Shown piece after piece: positions 34,170 to 45,794 of a stretch of 64,000 bases of DNA. The stretch is from Bryum argenteum (lineage: Eukaryota > Streptophyta > Bryopsida > Bryales > Bryaceae): the NCBI GenBank assembly GCA_037043015.1, contig CM073321.1, positions 18,659,001 through 18,723,000 of the forward strand. Reading direction: 5' to 3'. The notes beneath the pieces were generated by a model. It saw nothing but the letters and a program-made list of their open reading frames with translations, did no database searches and was not told the origin of the DNA. Positions within the stretch are counted from its first letter, which is position 1; every line of letters begins with the position of its first letter. The position numbers and the translations under genes were made by a program.

Positions 34170-35811
34170 GGGTTTCCGGTCAAACAAGGAGCCGTAGATA
34201 CTTATCGAGGATTCTGAGGAATACCCCAGGTCTTTGTCTATTTTCAGCATTCCGTGAGTGAAGGTTTAGCTTGCATTTCAACCCCGTGCGCTCTTGTTGT
34301 GTTGATGTGATTTCCGAGTTGTCTTGTGTAAGTATGGTCAGAATCCGAGTGTAGGAGTAGGAGTCCCTTGTAGGCTCGGTGGTTGCTACGCTAGCGCCCG
34401 GTGTGTGTGTGGTTGTTAGAGTGATTGTAGTATCAGTAAAAGTCCGAGTGAGAGAGTTTCGGGTGTTTGTGTATGTCTACTGGTTGCAAGGTTGGTGTTG
34501 TACTCAGGATTGGGCAGAGGTAACTTGTCGGTGAGTAGAACTGACCCGTTAGCCGACGTCTTGGACGGGATGTGTCTTAGAGGAATTCCTAACTAAAAAA
34601 AGTGTCTAACTCCTACATCGGGATTAGTTCCATGAAATGTCTAGTTGAAATCTTGCGGAGTGAACGGCGGGATACTATTCACTGTAATCCGGACTACAAG
34701 TTACTATTAGACTAGAGAGAGGGAGAGAAGCTTTCCGCTCATAAGCTATATTTCAGTTGAAAATACGCAATCTACACTAACCACAACGATTTACTAAGGT
34801 TCACATACATACTTAGACAGGAAGAGGATGGAGAGGATGCACCCCTTATTTGATGTAAATATGACTGTCTACGTGCTTCATTTCGAGTGAATTGCAATAC
34901 TTTGTAGGATATTTTGTTGACAATCATCCAAGGCCATTATGGCTTGCTAAAAGGTTAAGAAATCCAAGTCTAGATTCCATTTATTTGCATATGATCTAAA
35001 TTAAATATTGGAATCCGGCAACTAGAAAACATATAAACATAAGTCGGATAGGACACGAAAAAAGGGAACTTGTGGCGCAAAGATTGTACAATGTACCCGA
35101 CATACTCTAGCACAAAATGTATAATGAGAGCTTGGAAGCCACAAGTACGCTAAGCAACTTTTGATCCAAAGGTTGCAATACGAGTCCCTCAAATTGACAT
35201 CATCAAGGCATCTATGAGAGCTTTTATAACTAATTCAAAGATATCGCTTCTAATTTGGAGGGATGAGCAATGGTGAAAAAAAAGGCGTTCCTATTATAAG
35301 GTATGCTAAAGAATAGACTGTGCATTTTTTTTAATGATATAACTTAGTACTTAATGGATAGTAGTTGTACAGTAGACTTTGCTTTTACTTATTGTGTCCA
35401 GTTTGAAAATATATCCCATATTAATTTTACTAAAAATTCGTAAGAGTTATTTTAAGAGTCTCAATCTCAAATTGGTTTAGCAAATAGAAGACTTTGGATA
35501 TGAACACTTTCTCGTTTTCAAGACAAATTTTCAATTTACAAAAGATTTAAAAGTCTAAATCTATTAAAATTACTCATTCTAAATAACGAACATATTTTAT
35601 GGGAACAGGTGGAGCTTCCTCCAACCATAGGAATTGCTAAAATAGTAGAAATAGCTTAAGAGGACCCTACACAAGAGTCACCACTAAAGGACTTTGACCC
35701 TACACAAGAGTCACCACTAAAGATCTTTCCATGAATGTATTTGTACCCAAGATAGGCTAGATACCGGTGCTTCTTTTATGAAATTTTGTGAGACAAAATA
35801 AACACTCTATA
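34170..35811. other. Noncoding, with a 33-bp tandem duplication
   Basis: 34200-34800 has GT-rich text with no gene. 35663-35722 is two copies of a 33-bp unit starting GACCCTACACAAGAGTCACC. Otherwise AT-rich and featureless. Confidence 0.45.
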
Positions 35812-37282
35812 TGTCACATCCCTTTCCAAATGATGTCTGAACTCCGTAGTGAGCCAAGAGGACCCCGGGGGCAACATCCCGAGCTTGGCAAGAGACAAGG
35901 TGCGGTGAACAAGGAAAGCCGCAAGCGAACAGCACGCAATGGCGTCGTGATCGGGTCGAACTTGGTGGCGTGCCTTACATGGTTGAAAACCTTGTTCGAG
36001 CACGTACCCATGGGTCTTATAAACGTGCAATTTGTGAGTCATGAGATATGGCTCTCCAAAGTTGGAAAGCGTTCCGGGACACTCAGGGACTCAGAAGTGT
36101 TGCCTTTCGGGACTCAATGTGTCGTCTTTCATGGAAGGCGACATGTTGCATATGGTTGGAAAGCTAAGGATGAGGGCTTTATAGAATGCTAAGGTTCATG
36201 AGGAGAAAAGCAAAGGTCTAGGAGATATGGCTTCTCAAAGTGATCGGGACTCGGGAATGTTGCCTCCCAGGACACCGAATGTTTAGAGGGGCATAGTTTC
36301 CTTGGGAAAGCTCCGATTAGAGCAAGGAGGTAGTCCATCAATATCTACTTGAAGAGTAGATGTCGAAGATGGGCTTGCACGTCCCATTTGGATACCTCAG
36401 CTAGGAGCTAGCCCGAGGGGAAGTTATAACCCGTTTTTGAGACTAAGGCAAAATCGGGTGGTCCTCCAAAGTTAAGTGTGTCATGGAAGGCCCTTTTACA
36501 CAAGAAGGGGGGCTGCTGAAGATCACAGAGGGTACTATGAGGAGGGGTGGTCTCCCTCCTTACTTGCACATGGTGCCAAGAAGAGCCTAGGTGGCTCTGA
36601 GGGGTGAGGCTTGGGATGGGGCCTCACTCCTGCATCTTGGGGAAAATTAGAAGGTGCTTTGGATCATCTCTAAACATGGATTTGGGAAGTGTCCCTCTCC
36701 AAGTTAGTCCCCGTGATAAGTAGTGCCAGTTCCCGGGAGTAGCCGGGAATGGCTCTAAAGGGTGAGGCATGGAAAAGAAGTCTCACTTCTACACCTTGGG
36801 CATTGTGGAATGCTCTTGAGCATCGCGCAACATTTGGTTGGAAAGAGTCTCCCTCCAAGCTAGACCTCGCGAATACTAGTACCTATTTCGGGGAGTGTTT
36901 CCGGTAGAGTCCCAAATGGAGTGAGAGACAAATGTGGAAGTGGGCTAGTGGAAAGTTTGACAATGAGTAAGGGCGGTTAGCTCCGGGGGTGAATGGTGCC
37001 ACCCTTGGGAGGTGGAAATTTGTGGAAGGTCGTCCCGTGCCACCAAGTGGCACGCCCATGTGTTGGTGGGAGTTCCGGGTAACGAGTACCGGGTAATGTG
37101 TTGGGTGGTCAAAATGAGTTGGGCACCTTGACTACAAGTGGTGCTAACATTATACTCGCATGGCATGTGCAATGTTAGTTGCAATGTTGTGGCCGGTTGC
37201 TACCAACAAAATGAGCCGTGATTCCGCAACTAAGTAAGGCTTACAACAGAAAGAAGAGTTGGGAGTAATTAGGGCCGCGACA
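35812..37282 (+). mobile_element. Solo LTR, full-length copy
   Basis: 1471 bp from TGTCACATCCCTTTCC to GGGCCGCGACA, flanked by a perfect 5-bp target duplication CTATA (35807-35811 and 37283-37287). Homologous, in reverse, to 19233-20421 and, at one end, to 6058-6168. It holds one copy of the unit repeated three times in the 19233 copy. No internal gag or pol lies beside it, so it is a solo LTR left by LTR-LTR recombination. Confidence 0.85.
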
Positions 37283-37413
37283 CTATATAGGTTCCGGCCG
37301 CTTTTCCATCTATTTTAGTGTTCATAGACCAAAGGTTATAAGATTTTGGCCCCATTTTGATAAGTAAAACACCTCAAAGTGACAACTCTAATGGTTGGTA
37401 TGTAGATAGAATA

Positions 37414-37793
37414 GAGAAATCCGCTAAGTAGTCCCCAGTTTGGACCTTAGTTGATCCCCATTTGGTCCCCAGTCCGTCGTTTCGTGCCCAGTTTTCGGTT
37501 ATCCGCTAAGTAGAGCAAACTGGGGACCAAATGCACGAAATTGGGGACCAGATGTTCGGCGCTCGGCGCTGCCCCTCCGAACTCTTCACTCTAGCTTCTC
37601 GCTGTGCTGCGGACTGGGCACCAAGTCGAACTAGGGACCAAACTCGGAATACCATCACAATCGGTGCATTCTTGAGTTTAGCCCCCAGTTCGATCGTAGT
37701 GTAAAAAGTTGGTGCCCAGTTCGACATTTCGTCCCCAGTCCGACCAAAACTGGGTGTTCTCGTCCCCAGTCCGTTGTACTTAGCGGATTTCTC
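37414..37793. mobile_element. TA-flanked MITE built of GTCCCCAGT repeats
   Basis: 380 bp with perfect 17-bp terminal inverted repeats GAGAAATCCGCTAAGTA (37414-37430 and reverse at 37777-37793), flanked on both sides by TA (37412-37413, 37794-37795): the signature of a Tc1/mariner-type MITE. The interior carries ten or more variants of GTCCCCAGT in both orientations and an internal partial copy of the terminal repeat near 37500. No coding capacity. Confidence 0.8.
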
Positions 37794-37799
37794 TAATAT

Positions 37800-38590
37800 G
37801 TCAAGAATTTCTTAAAGAACTCCGCACGTCCCAACTCAATGCGTACCAGATAATGTATAGACAAATTGATTATATAGCTCAAACCTCTTGGGACATATTT
37901 GAAGTTAAGAAGTGAAATAAGGCTCTATAAATCTTCTCTTCTTTACCTTTAAATCCTAAATATGACCATTGCAATTTCATAATGGCGTGGTCTAGAAGTG
38001 GCCCAATCGAGTTTTTAATCGAGTATATACTTAGCGAGTAAACTAGTAATTTTTTAGTTACTAGAGGAGTAGAAGTGTAAGTCTAGACTTTAGATCACCA
38101 TAATTCAGTTTGTTGGATGAAATCTTATAGATTTACTAAATTCTATGGATGGATGAAATCTAGTGGATAGATGAAATGTAGTAGATAAGTGAAGGCAATT
38201 AGGAGTAGGTGATCAGGGTGGCGGCTAGGGTTTGGAGGGGTTTAGTAGTGAGCACTCTCTCTCTCTGTCAGGACAGTTAGAGCTAGAGATAAGAGGTATA
38301 TTTGTGTGTAAGTGTGTTTGTGTGTTCAATAGTAGACGAAACTACTGCTTAGGACAAGTAAGAATATCTCAAGTGACTATGAGTACTGCTAGAAGCAGAA
38401 GTTGTCTATACCATTATCAATTTTCAATGAAGTATGTCTAGATTTGTATGTAAATGTGTTGGACTATAATGCAAGGATTTCTACTTGGTATATTGAAGAA
38501 ACAATGTTGGAAGGCAGTGTTGATAAGTAATATTGTTGGAATAGTAGTATCATTGTGGTACAGCCAAGGAATTGTGCCAGGTCTTGTACA
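37800..38590. other. No gene seen
   Basis: AT-rich. A repeated GATGAAATCTA(G/T)(T/A)GGAT phrase occurs near 38118-38185 and a (CT)n run near 38255. No supported frame. Confidence 0.4.
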
Positions 38591-38594
38591 AGTT

Positions 38595-39430
38595 TTGCCC
38601 AAGCTAGTTCTAAGTCCATGCCATGACAAGTTTGGAGTCCAATGCAAGATCAATTTTTAGTCCATACGAGTTTAAAGTCTACGCCCGGACAAGTTTGGGG
38701 TCTAGGCGATGACAACTTTGGATTCTAGAAGAAGACCAATTTCGAGTCTAGGCAAGGACCGGTTTGGAGTCAAAGACAGCATTGGTTTCAAGTCTAGGTC
38801 AGGTTTAAGTCTAGACCATGACAAGTTTGGAGGCGGGGGTAGGAACTGTTTCAAGTCGAGACTAATTTCAGTTCTATGCCAAGACAAGTTTGAGGTCCAG
38901 GAAAGTACCAGCTTGGAGTCGACAACAAGACCATTCTTAAGTCCAAGTCAGTTTCAAGTCCGGGCTAGGACCAGTTTGGGGTCCAGCCTAGTTACACGTC
39001 CACTTCAGGACATGTTTCGACTCTAGTTTGGAGTGCAGTGTATGGGCCAATTTCAAGTCCAAGCCATTTTCACGTTGCATTTGGGGGCGAGTTTCAAGTC
39101 AAGTTTGAGGGCGAGTTTCAGGTCCAGGTCAGGTTAGGGTTCAATTTGGGGGCTAGTTTTGGGTACATGCCAATTTATGGTCCAGGTTGCGGTCCAATTT
39201 GGGGGCCACTATCAGGTCCAAGCTAGTTTGGGGGCGAGTTTGGAGGCCATTTTTAGATCCAAGCTAGTCTCAAGGCTAGTTTGGGGGCGAGTTTATAGGC
39301 CATTTTTAGATCCAAGCTAGTCTCAAGGCTAGTTTGGGGTCGAGTTTGCAGTCTAGTTTTAAGTTCAGGTTGGGGCAGAGTTTTAGGTCCACTGTGGGGT
39401 CCACTTTGGAGTCCAGTATCAGGTCAATGC
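38595..39430. repeat. Degenerate tandem array, 23-bp and 17-bp units
   Basis: About 830 bp composed of diverged units of the form GTCTAGGCAAGGACCGGTTTGGA. Most are 23 bp; several are 17 bp and lack an internal hexamer (for example GTCTAGGTCAGGTTTAA near 38790). About 25 units before 39030, then looser G-rich variants. At 39222-39340 a longer unit of about 60 bp starting AGTTTGGGGGCGAGTTT is duplicated in tandem. The open frames in this array are by-products of the period and are not called as genes. Confidence 0.7.
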
Positions 39431-39439
39431 GATTTTGGG

Positions 39440-41217
39440 AGAGAGTTTTGAGACTTTTGAAGAGTAGTGTTTGTCTCTATTGGGTTGAAAGTACAGGCTT
39501 GTACTATTCAAGATAGTTGAAGGTGAGTATATAAAGTAATAGAAGGTATAGGAAGAATACCAATTTCACATAGGCAACGATGCTTACGCTCGAACCATGT
39601 GGCTCTTGTTGCGTACGCCAAACACTACCAAGGTGATTGTGTTGCAGCATTTGTAGGTACGGTAACCATCTAGGGAGCGGTATAGAGGACTTCTCAAAAC
39701 CTGAAACCTGCCTAGTAAGTTCAGACAACGGAAGACTAGGAAGTTGTTACTAGAAGTGGCGGTTTATACTAGGAGTTGAGCAACAAGAAGGGGGATGGTT
39801 TCCTATTTTTAGAAAAGCTTTCATCTCCAATTAGTTTACTGTAGCATGCTAAGCAGTAGTAGAAAAATTAGCAGGAATACAAGGAAAAAAGGAAAAATAT
39901 TAAGTTTAAAAGGATTAGGGCTAGAAACACCAGTAAACTAATTACGAGCACCAATATTTAACAAAGGAAGCATGGGAATGCACCTAAAATACTTGAAAAA
40001 CTAAATTGCTTAAGAATCTTGCAAAAATCTTAGACTGAAGATAACCTTAAAAACCTAAAGGCGGGTACAAAATATCTAAATAGAAGCAGTAGCTACTGAC
40101 GGACCGAAGAAGGACTAGATTGGAGCGGCAGAGGGATGTAGAGTCGAGGAACTAGGAGTTTGAAGGACTAGCACGCATGAGGGGCAGAGAAGGGCTAGGA
40201 GAGAATCCCAAAAGACTTGACCAGTAAACTAGCTGGAGGTGCAGACTTGACTTACTGGAGAAGTCAGGTGGATCCGATTACCATTACTAAAGAGTCCTTG
40301 AAAAAAGAAGCAATGACTCCGGAACTATCTTCTGATGAATAGAGGCTACCAAAAAGGCGGCAAGGAGGACATAGCGAGGAGACAAGCAGAAGGGAGCCTA
40401 GCTAGAATTGAGCTAAGGCAGTATTTGGCAGCAATCGAAACAAGTAAGAATGTGGAAAGGCAGATGAGCTCGGAGGAGAGCATTGCCAAATGAAGCATCA
40501 AGGATAGTGAACCCTTGATATGGTTCACCTTGCTGGAAAAGCCCTACTACGAGGAGTTCTTTTATTTCTATATGGTGAAATTAAATAAGTCGTATAATAG
40601 CTATTTTCTTGAATATTCAATGCGAATTTGGTATGGTTCGAATTGTTAAATCGATTATATGAGCGTTGTTAGTTTTCTCATATTTTAGCGAGTTGTCGTC
40701 TTTGAAGCGTAAAAAAGAATATATTCAGATGTACTGAATAAGTGTCGCTAGTTTTGCCTAAAATACTTAGGCATTCTAATCGCCTATTTATTTGAGTTCC
40801 TTCTAATTGTTTGATTTAATATGAGTAATTATTTAGGATTAGTAGAAATTAATCATGGAGGTGAAATTCCTCACTACTTACTTAAAAATTAAGTGTAACA
40901 TGATGAATGAATGAAAAGATGAGTGAATTGGATGAGTTCGTCAGGGTTTTGAAAAACCATGATCTAGGTCTTGGTTTGATTGCCCCCTCTTCCTTCCTAC
41001 CTCCCTTTTTTTCTAGTTTTTAGGAAGTACTTGCGTGTGTATGTGTTTTTGGGCGATGATGTGCTTGCATATGTATGTGTTTTTGGGAGATTCAGTGGTT
41101 GTTTGTATAGGTCTTTTGAGGAAATCTAGTGTTGTTTGTGTAGGTGTTATTTTGGAGATCTAGTGGTTGTTTGGATTGGTGTATTGGGGGATCCAGTCGT
41201 TGCTTGTGCTCGCTTTT
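39440..41217. other. No gene seen
   Basis: A-rich then T-rich intergenic DNA. The GT-rich phrase GTGTATGTGTTTTTGGG is repeated near 41035 and 41070. No supported frame. Confidence 0.4.
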
Positions 41218-41589
41218 GGAGGTCGTGCGGAGAAAAGTTGGAGTTTGCAGTAGCTAGAGCTCCCAGCAATAGGCGAAGGCAAAGCCACGCTGCCCTAACA
41301 AGAGCGGTCACGGGAGGATGAAGCGGCGACTGGCGGAACAGGGCCCCGAGTGGCAGTCAGCGGCCGAGCTCCGTCGGCCCCCAGTAAGGCGGCGGTTAGA
41401 GCCAGCCTCGGCTTTCGGTCGTCAAGGCTTGGTGGCCAAGCTCCAGCTTGCCAGCCAGAGGCGGCGGGGCAAAGGTGGCCAACGAACCCGCGTGTTAGGG
41501 TTCGGACGGCCGAGCCAGCCCGCCTGTTACTCAGTTAGGACCAGTGGAGTCGTGCCGAGACCGGCTCCCGGGGGAGTGTCTAAATATCC

Positions 41590-41834
41590 TCTACGAGCGT
41601 GGCTTGGATGCCAGGCTCGGGTGGGGGTGGGGAGGGTGGGGTAAAATCTGCCCCTATTTTTAAATTTGTTTAGGCCCCATTTGAACACATAGGGGGCTTT
41701 CATGGGTAATTTGGGGCCCCAGGCCCCAAATTTTGCAAAAAAAAATTCAAAAAATGGCCCCAAATGGGGGAAACGGGAAGGGCCAGAAAATTGATCCCCA
41801 CCGAGCCTGGCATCCGAGCCACGCTCGTAGGGGA
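41590..41834. mobile_element. Foldback (MITE-like) element in a GC-rich island
   Basis: CTACGAGCGTGGCT(T/C)GGATG and the following CCAGGCTCGG (about 41594-41623) recur inverted at about 41801-41830, with about 175 bp between. The arms, about 35 bp counting loose extensions, differ at two or three sites. It lies in a GC-rich island (41218-41880). No convincing target duplication; AAATA lies near both outer edges but not adjacent. The neighbouring open frames at 41318-41644 are Arg/Pro-rich GC artefacts. Confidence 0.6.
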
Positions 41835-42179
41835 GAAATAAAGAGACCCGGCTCCCGGCCAGAGAGGGAAGCAGCCGACTGTCGGTCAACCTCAGCAGTA
41901 GTTGCGCCCCTTCTCATCGGCGGAATTTGGATCACAATGAGCATTCTGGCTCTCTTTCCGTGCATTGATGATGTTATTTTTTTGCTGAGCTCTAGGCTGG
42001 GGTATTGGATGTGTTGTAATCTTGAATTTGGTAAATTTACCATCGTTGTAACTAGAAGTGGATTTTTTGGGGAGTTTGGCATAACGTAGAACCGCTGCCC
42101 AAAAATTCCCAACCAACCCTAATTCATAATTGAAAGAAAAAGAATGCATGTTTTTAATCTTTCTGAAGAAGGTGAGCAA

Positions 42180-42810
42180 AGTTTTGAGGGCCAAAAAAAA
42201 CCATTTTTTTTAGTAGATTTGACTAGAGGCTCCTCAAATTTAGGTTCTTAGATGAGTTAGGAATATGTCTGCAATTTTTACCCTCATACAACCTATAAAA
42301 CCTAAAGAAGTGCTTGATTATTCCCATAGAGGTATGTTGAAATCTAAATACAAATGTCTTCTTTGACAATAATAAAGGCATCCAAAGAATCATTTGATAG
42401 AGAATCCGAATGGTACGATCGTACCTTACAACCTCCTTAACAAGTAGAAACTACAAAAATTGAAAAAGAGTATAATCACAATTTTTGGTGAATTTTTGAA
42501 GTTACTACAATGTACTTAATTTTGGGCAGCTTTTGAGAATGAATGAGCATATATTGCAGTTTGGGCAATTTGGGCAGTTTAGGCAGATTTCAAATAGTGT
42601 TTTCAAACTTTGATTGTGATTATCTTCTAAGGTATGAGGAATCATAAAACATGTAATGACTTTTCAGAAAAATATGGAAACACTCTAAAACTTGAAAAAG
42701 GTTTTTTCTTCATACGATCTAAATTTAGTAAGTGAGAAGCTGATAAAGTCAAAACGGCCCGAAACGGGCCACTTGAAACTTTAGGAGTAGAGTCCTCCTT
42801 TTGAGGGAAT
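42180..42810 (-). repeat. Dispersed repeat R2, copy 1
   Basis: Reversed, it matches 61850-62440 over several hundred bases (CTTTATTATTGTCAAAG, GGTTTTATAGG...TGATGAGGGTAAAAA-type blocks, GGCCCACAAAAC at the end) and 60500-60900 in its other half (ACGGG(C/T)CGTTT, TTTCAAAATACTATTTGAA, GCCCAAA...CTGCCCAAA). Noncoding, element class unknown. Confidence 0.6.
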
Positions 42811-42959
42811 AGTGGTCCTCTATTTGAGGAAGCACTATTCATCCTCAAAAAGGGAGAGACAAGAAGACAAAGCTTCCAAATTTGCATTAAAGGTTCTATT
42901 TTAATTTCAAGGGCCTCCCATCCCTTTGGCAAGTCGATGAAATATTACGGGTTCTTCAA

Positions 42960-43532
42960 AACCTAGTTACTGGTTGGGATACATAGGAATGGCCTGCTTT
43001 TTTGAGACCCTCTGACTTTTGCGGGGAAGGATCTTCTATTGGAATGGGCCCATATTCCTGCATGCCCGTGATCATCTCACGTTTCCGTACACAGGGCATT
43101 TAATCCTTAAACGACGAAGCATACGAAGGGGGGCAGCGAACAGTATCCGGGGGGGGGGGCGGGCAATAGGTAAACCGTATACGGGCAGGAGAAAGCGGAT
43201 ACAGTTGGCGGGCGCATGCAGCGCCGAACCTTGCCCAGCGACGCACTGTTCGCGAGGGAGGCGACGGGTCAGCTAGTCTTGCTCTGATAATCATCCGAAT
43301 GAAGGTCCTCAGGAGCAGCAGTTTTCGAGGTGCTTTAGTGAGTCAAAAGTGTCTTGCCAACTTTCGCGCCGACCTGACTCACCTCTCGCCAGAAGTCCAG
43401 CATCAGGAAACTAGGGGGCCACTAATTGTGTATGGATGCTGTATGGTTTTCATCCATGTGGACTATGGTGAGGATCCCATATGGGGACAGTATGTGAACA
43501 GTTTCCTGATGAGATCAGGCACTTCACTTGTA
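42960..43532. other. Intergenic, GC-rich in part, no gene called
   Basis: Contains an 11-G run at about 43149-43159 in a CG-rich stretch. Two short plus-strand frames (43019-43276, 43299-43580) have no recognisable content. Possible fragment of an unrelated element. Confidence 0.35.
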
Positions 43533-44467
43533 CAGTCGGGTACAGAAATAATTCGAACTGCATTTGAAGGCAGTTTTTGAAAAAACTTCGAAATGTGCTT
43601 GTATACTCAAAAATGATCGGAATTGCAATCCGTAAAAGGCGTTGGAACCACGTCAGAGTGTTTTACACTATCATTGCAAAAAATTGCTCATTTTTTGTAA
43701 AATTGTTCAAAGAACTACAACTCTACATGTTCCATCTACAATTGACCACTGTCGCTTTGTGCTTCAAATACAATGTTCATTTTCACTTGCAAAATTTATA
43801 TGAGTGCCATAAGTTGTTCTTTAGATACTTGAGCTCATGCTTATTGAATCATTGATATGTTCCTTGTGTGTTTCTTGGGTCGGAGGAATGTCTTAGAATG
43901 TGCTTGTGCTAGTCAATTTTTCTCAAAACTTTGTGAAGCCATTCACACCACTAGAAATGTCCTACAAGGACTTAAAGGATGGTTTGATAAAGTTAGGGTG
44001 ATTACTTTCATAAGCTCATTGCCAAACTCAAATTCATTTAGCATTCCCGTCGAGTTTATATCAAAGTTCAATTTCACACCTTAAGTGTTGATTGGAAACT
44101 TACCACAAAACTACTCCAACTCAAAAGTTTAGAGGAAGCAAGTATTTTTGAACATTCAACAATGAGCTCAAGTAGCTAAAGAACAACTTATGGCACTCAT
44201 ATCAATTTTGCAAATGAAAATGAACATTGTAAGTGAAGCACAAAGCGACAGTGGTCAATTGTGGATGGAACATGTAGAATTTTAGTTCTTTGAACAATAT
44301 TACAAAAAAGAAGAACTTTTTTGCAATGGGAGTGTAAAACACTCTAATGTGGTTCCAACGCCTTTTACAGATTGCAATTCCGATCATTTTTGAGTATACA
44401 TGCATATTTCGAAGTTTTTCCGAAAACTGCCTTCAAATGCAGTTCGAATTATTTCTGTACCCCACTG
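43533..44467. mobile_element. 935-bp foldback element 1 (TA target)
   Basis: Starts CAGTCGGGTACAGAAATAAT and ends ATTATTTCTGTACCCCACTG, flanked by TA on each side (43531-43532, 44468-44469). Long terminal inverted repeats of about 300 bp (43533-43855 against 44160-44467) enclose a spacer of about 300 bp (43857-44090). The CAGTnGGG termini and TA target suggest the Tc1/mariner-pogo superfamily. Open frames in the arms (MKKLRNV...FHLQN) recur in all four arms only because the DNA does. Confidence 0.8.
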
Positions 44468-44469
44468 TA

Positions 44470-45403
44470 CAGTGGGGTACAGAAATAATTCGAACTGAAT
44501 TTGAAGGCAGTTTTTGAAAAAACTTCGAAATGTGCCTACATACTCAAAAATAATCGGAATTGCAATCCGTAAAGGGCGTTGGAACCACGTTAGAGTGTTT
44601 TACACTATCATGGCAAAAAATTGCTTCTTTTTTGTGCAATTGTTCAAAGAACTAAAACTCTACATGTTCCATCCACAATTGACCATTGTCGCTTTGTGCT
44701 TCAATTACAATGTTCATTTTCACTTGCAAAATTGATATGAATGCCATAATTTGTTCTTTAGATACTTGAGCTCATTGTTGAATGTTCAAAAATACTTGCT
44801 CCCTCTAAACTTTTGAGTTGGAGTAGTTTTGTGATAAATTTCCAATCAACACTTAAGGTGTGAAATTGAACTTTGATTTAAACTCAAGAGAATGCTAAAA
44901 GAATTTGAGTTTGGCAATGAGCTTATGAAAGTAAGCACCCTAACTTTATCAAACCATCCTTTAAGTCCTTGTAGGATATTTCTAGTGGTGTGAATGGCTT
45001 GAAAAGCTTTGAGAAAAATTGAATAGTCACAAGCACATTCTAAGACATTCCTCCTACCCAAGAAGAAAACAAGGAACATATCAATGATTCAATAAGCATG
45101 AGCTCAAGTATCTAAAGAACAACTTATGGCACTCATATCAATTTTGCAAGTGAAAATGAACATTGTAATTGAAGCACAAAGCGACAATGGTCAATTGTGG
45201 ATGGAACATGTAGAGTTTTAGTTCTTTGAACAATTGCACAAAAAAGAAGCAATTTTTTGCCATGATAGTGTAAAACACTCTAACGTGGTTCCAACACCCT
45301 TTACGGATTGCAATTCCGATCATTTTTGAGTATGTAGGCACATTTCGAAGTTTTTTCAAAAACTGCCTACAAATTCAGTTCGAATTATTTCTGTACCCCA
45401 CTG
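44470..45403. mobile_element. 934-bp foldback element 2, abutting element 1
   Basis: Same family as 43533-44467 but inserted in the opposite orientation: the spacer frame 43857-44084 reappears on the minus strand at 44846-45079. It shares the single TA at 44468-44469 with its neighbour and ends at TA 45404-45405. The arms are nearly identical, so it is probably younger or better preserved than element 1. Confidence 0.8.
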
Positions 45404-45794
45404 TACAGCAGGAAAAGCTTTACTGTGACCTCCAGGTAGATGAAACAATGAATGGATGAGAAGTTCTCTTCATCCGAAGTGAAAGCGGAGCCACAGTTCC
45501 TACAAGTTTCGTTAGATTTCGGGGATTGATTCACTTCATAATGTTTCGTACAAGTCTGATCCTTGTTCTGGACCATCGCTCATTTCTTCGTACTCCAATT
45601 GGCATGTCGTGGACATAGCACAGGATGGGGCATATGACTAATGAATATAGAATAGAACCTCAAATATTACGGAATTGATATGGAGTTGTGAGAAAACAAG
45701 CACTTGAGATAGGTAAAATAAAGGGCATTTTATTATAAATGTATCAATTCAAAAACAAAATGATTGAGATAGATAGAAATAAACGGAATATAAT
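45404..45794. other. Spacer between foldback element and piggyBac gene
   Basis: No gene. Should contain the 3' end of the piggyBac element, but I found neither a TTAA target nor a CCC-type terminal repeat. Confidence 0.35.

Noticed and set aside
43577-45359. Four small ORFs with the same MKKLRNV...FHLQN sequence.
   Set aside because: They are the four arms of two foldback elements. The frame survives because the arms are nearly identical DNA; there is no sign of a gene.
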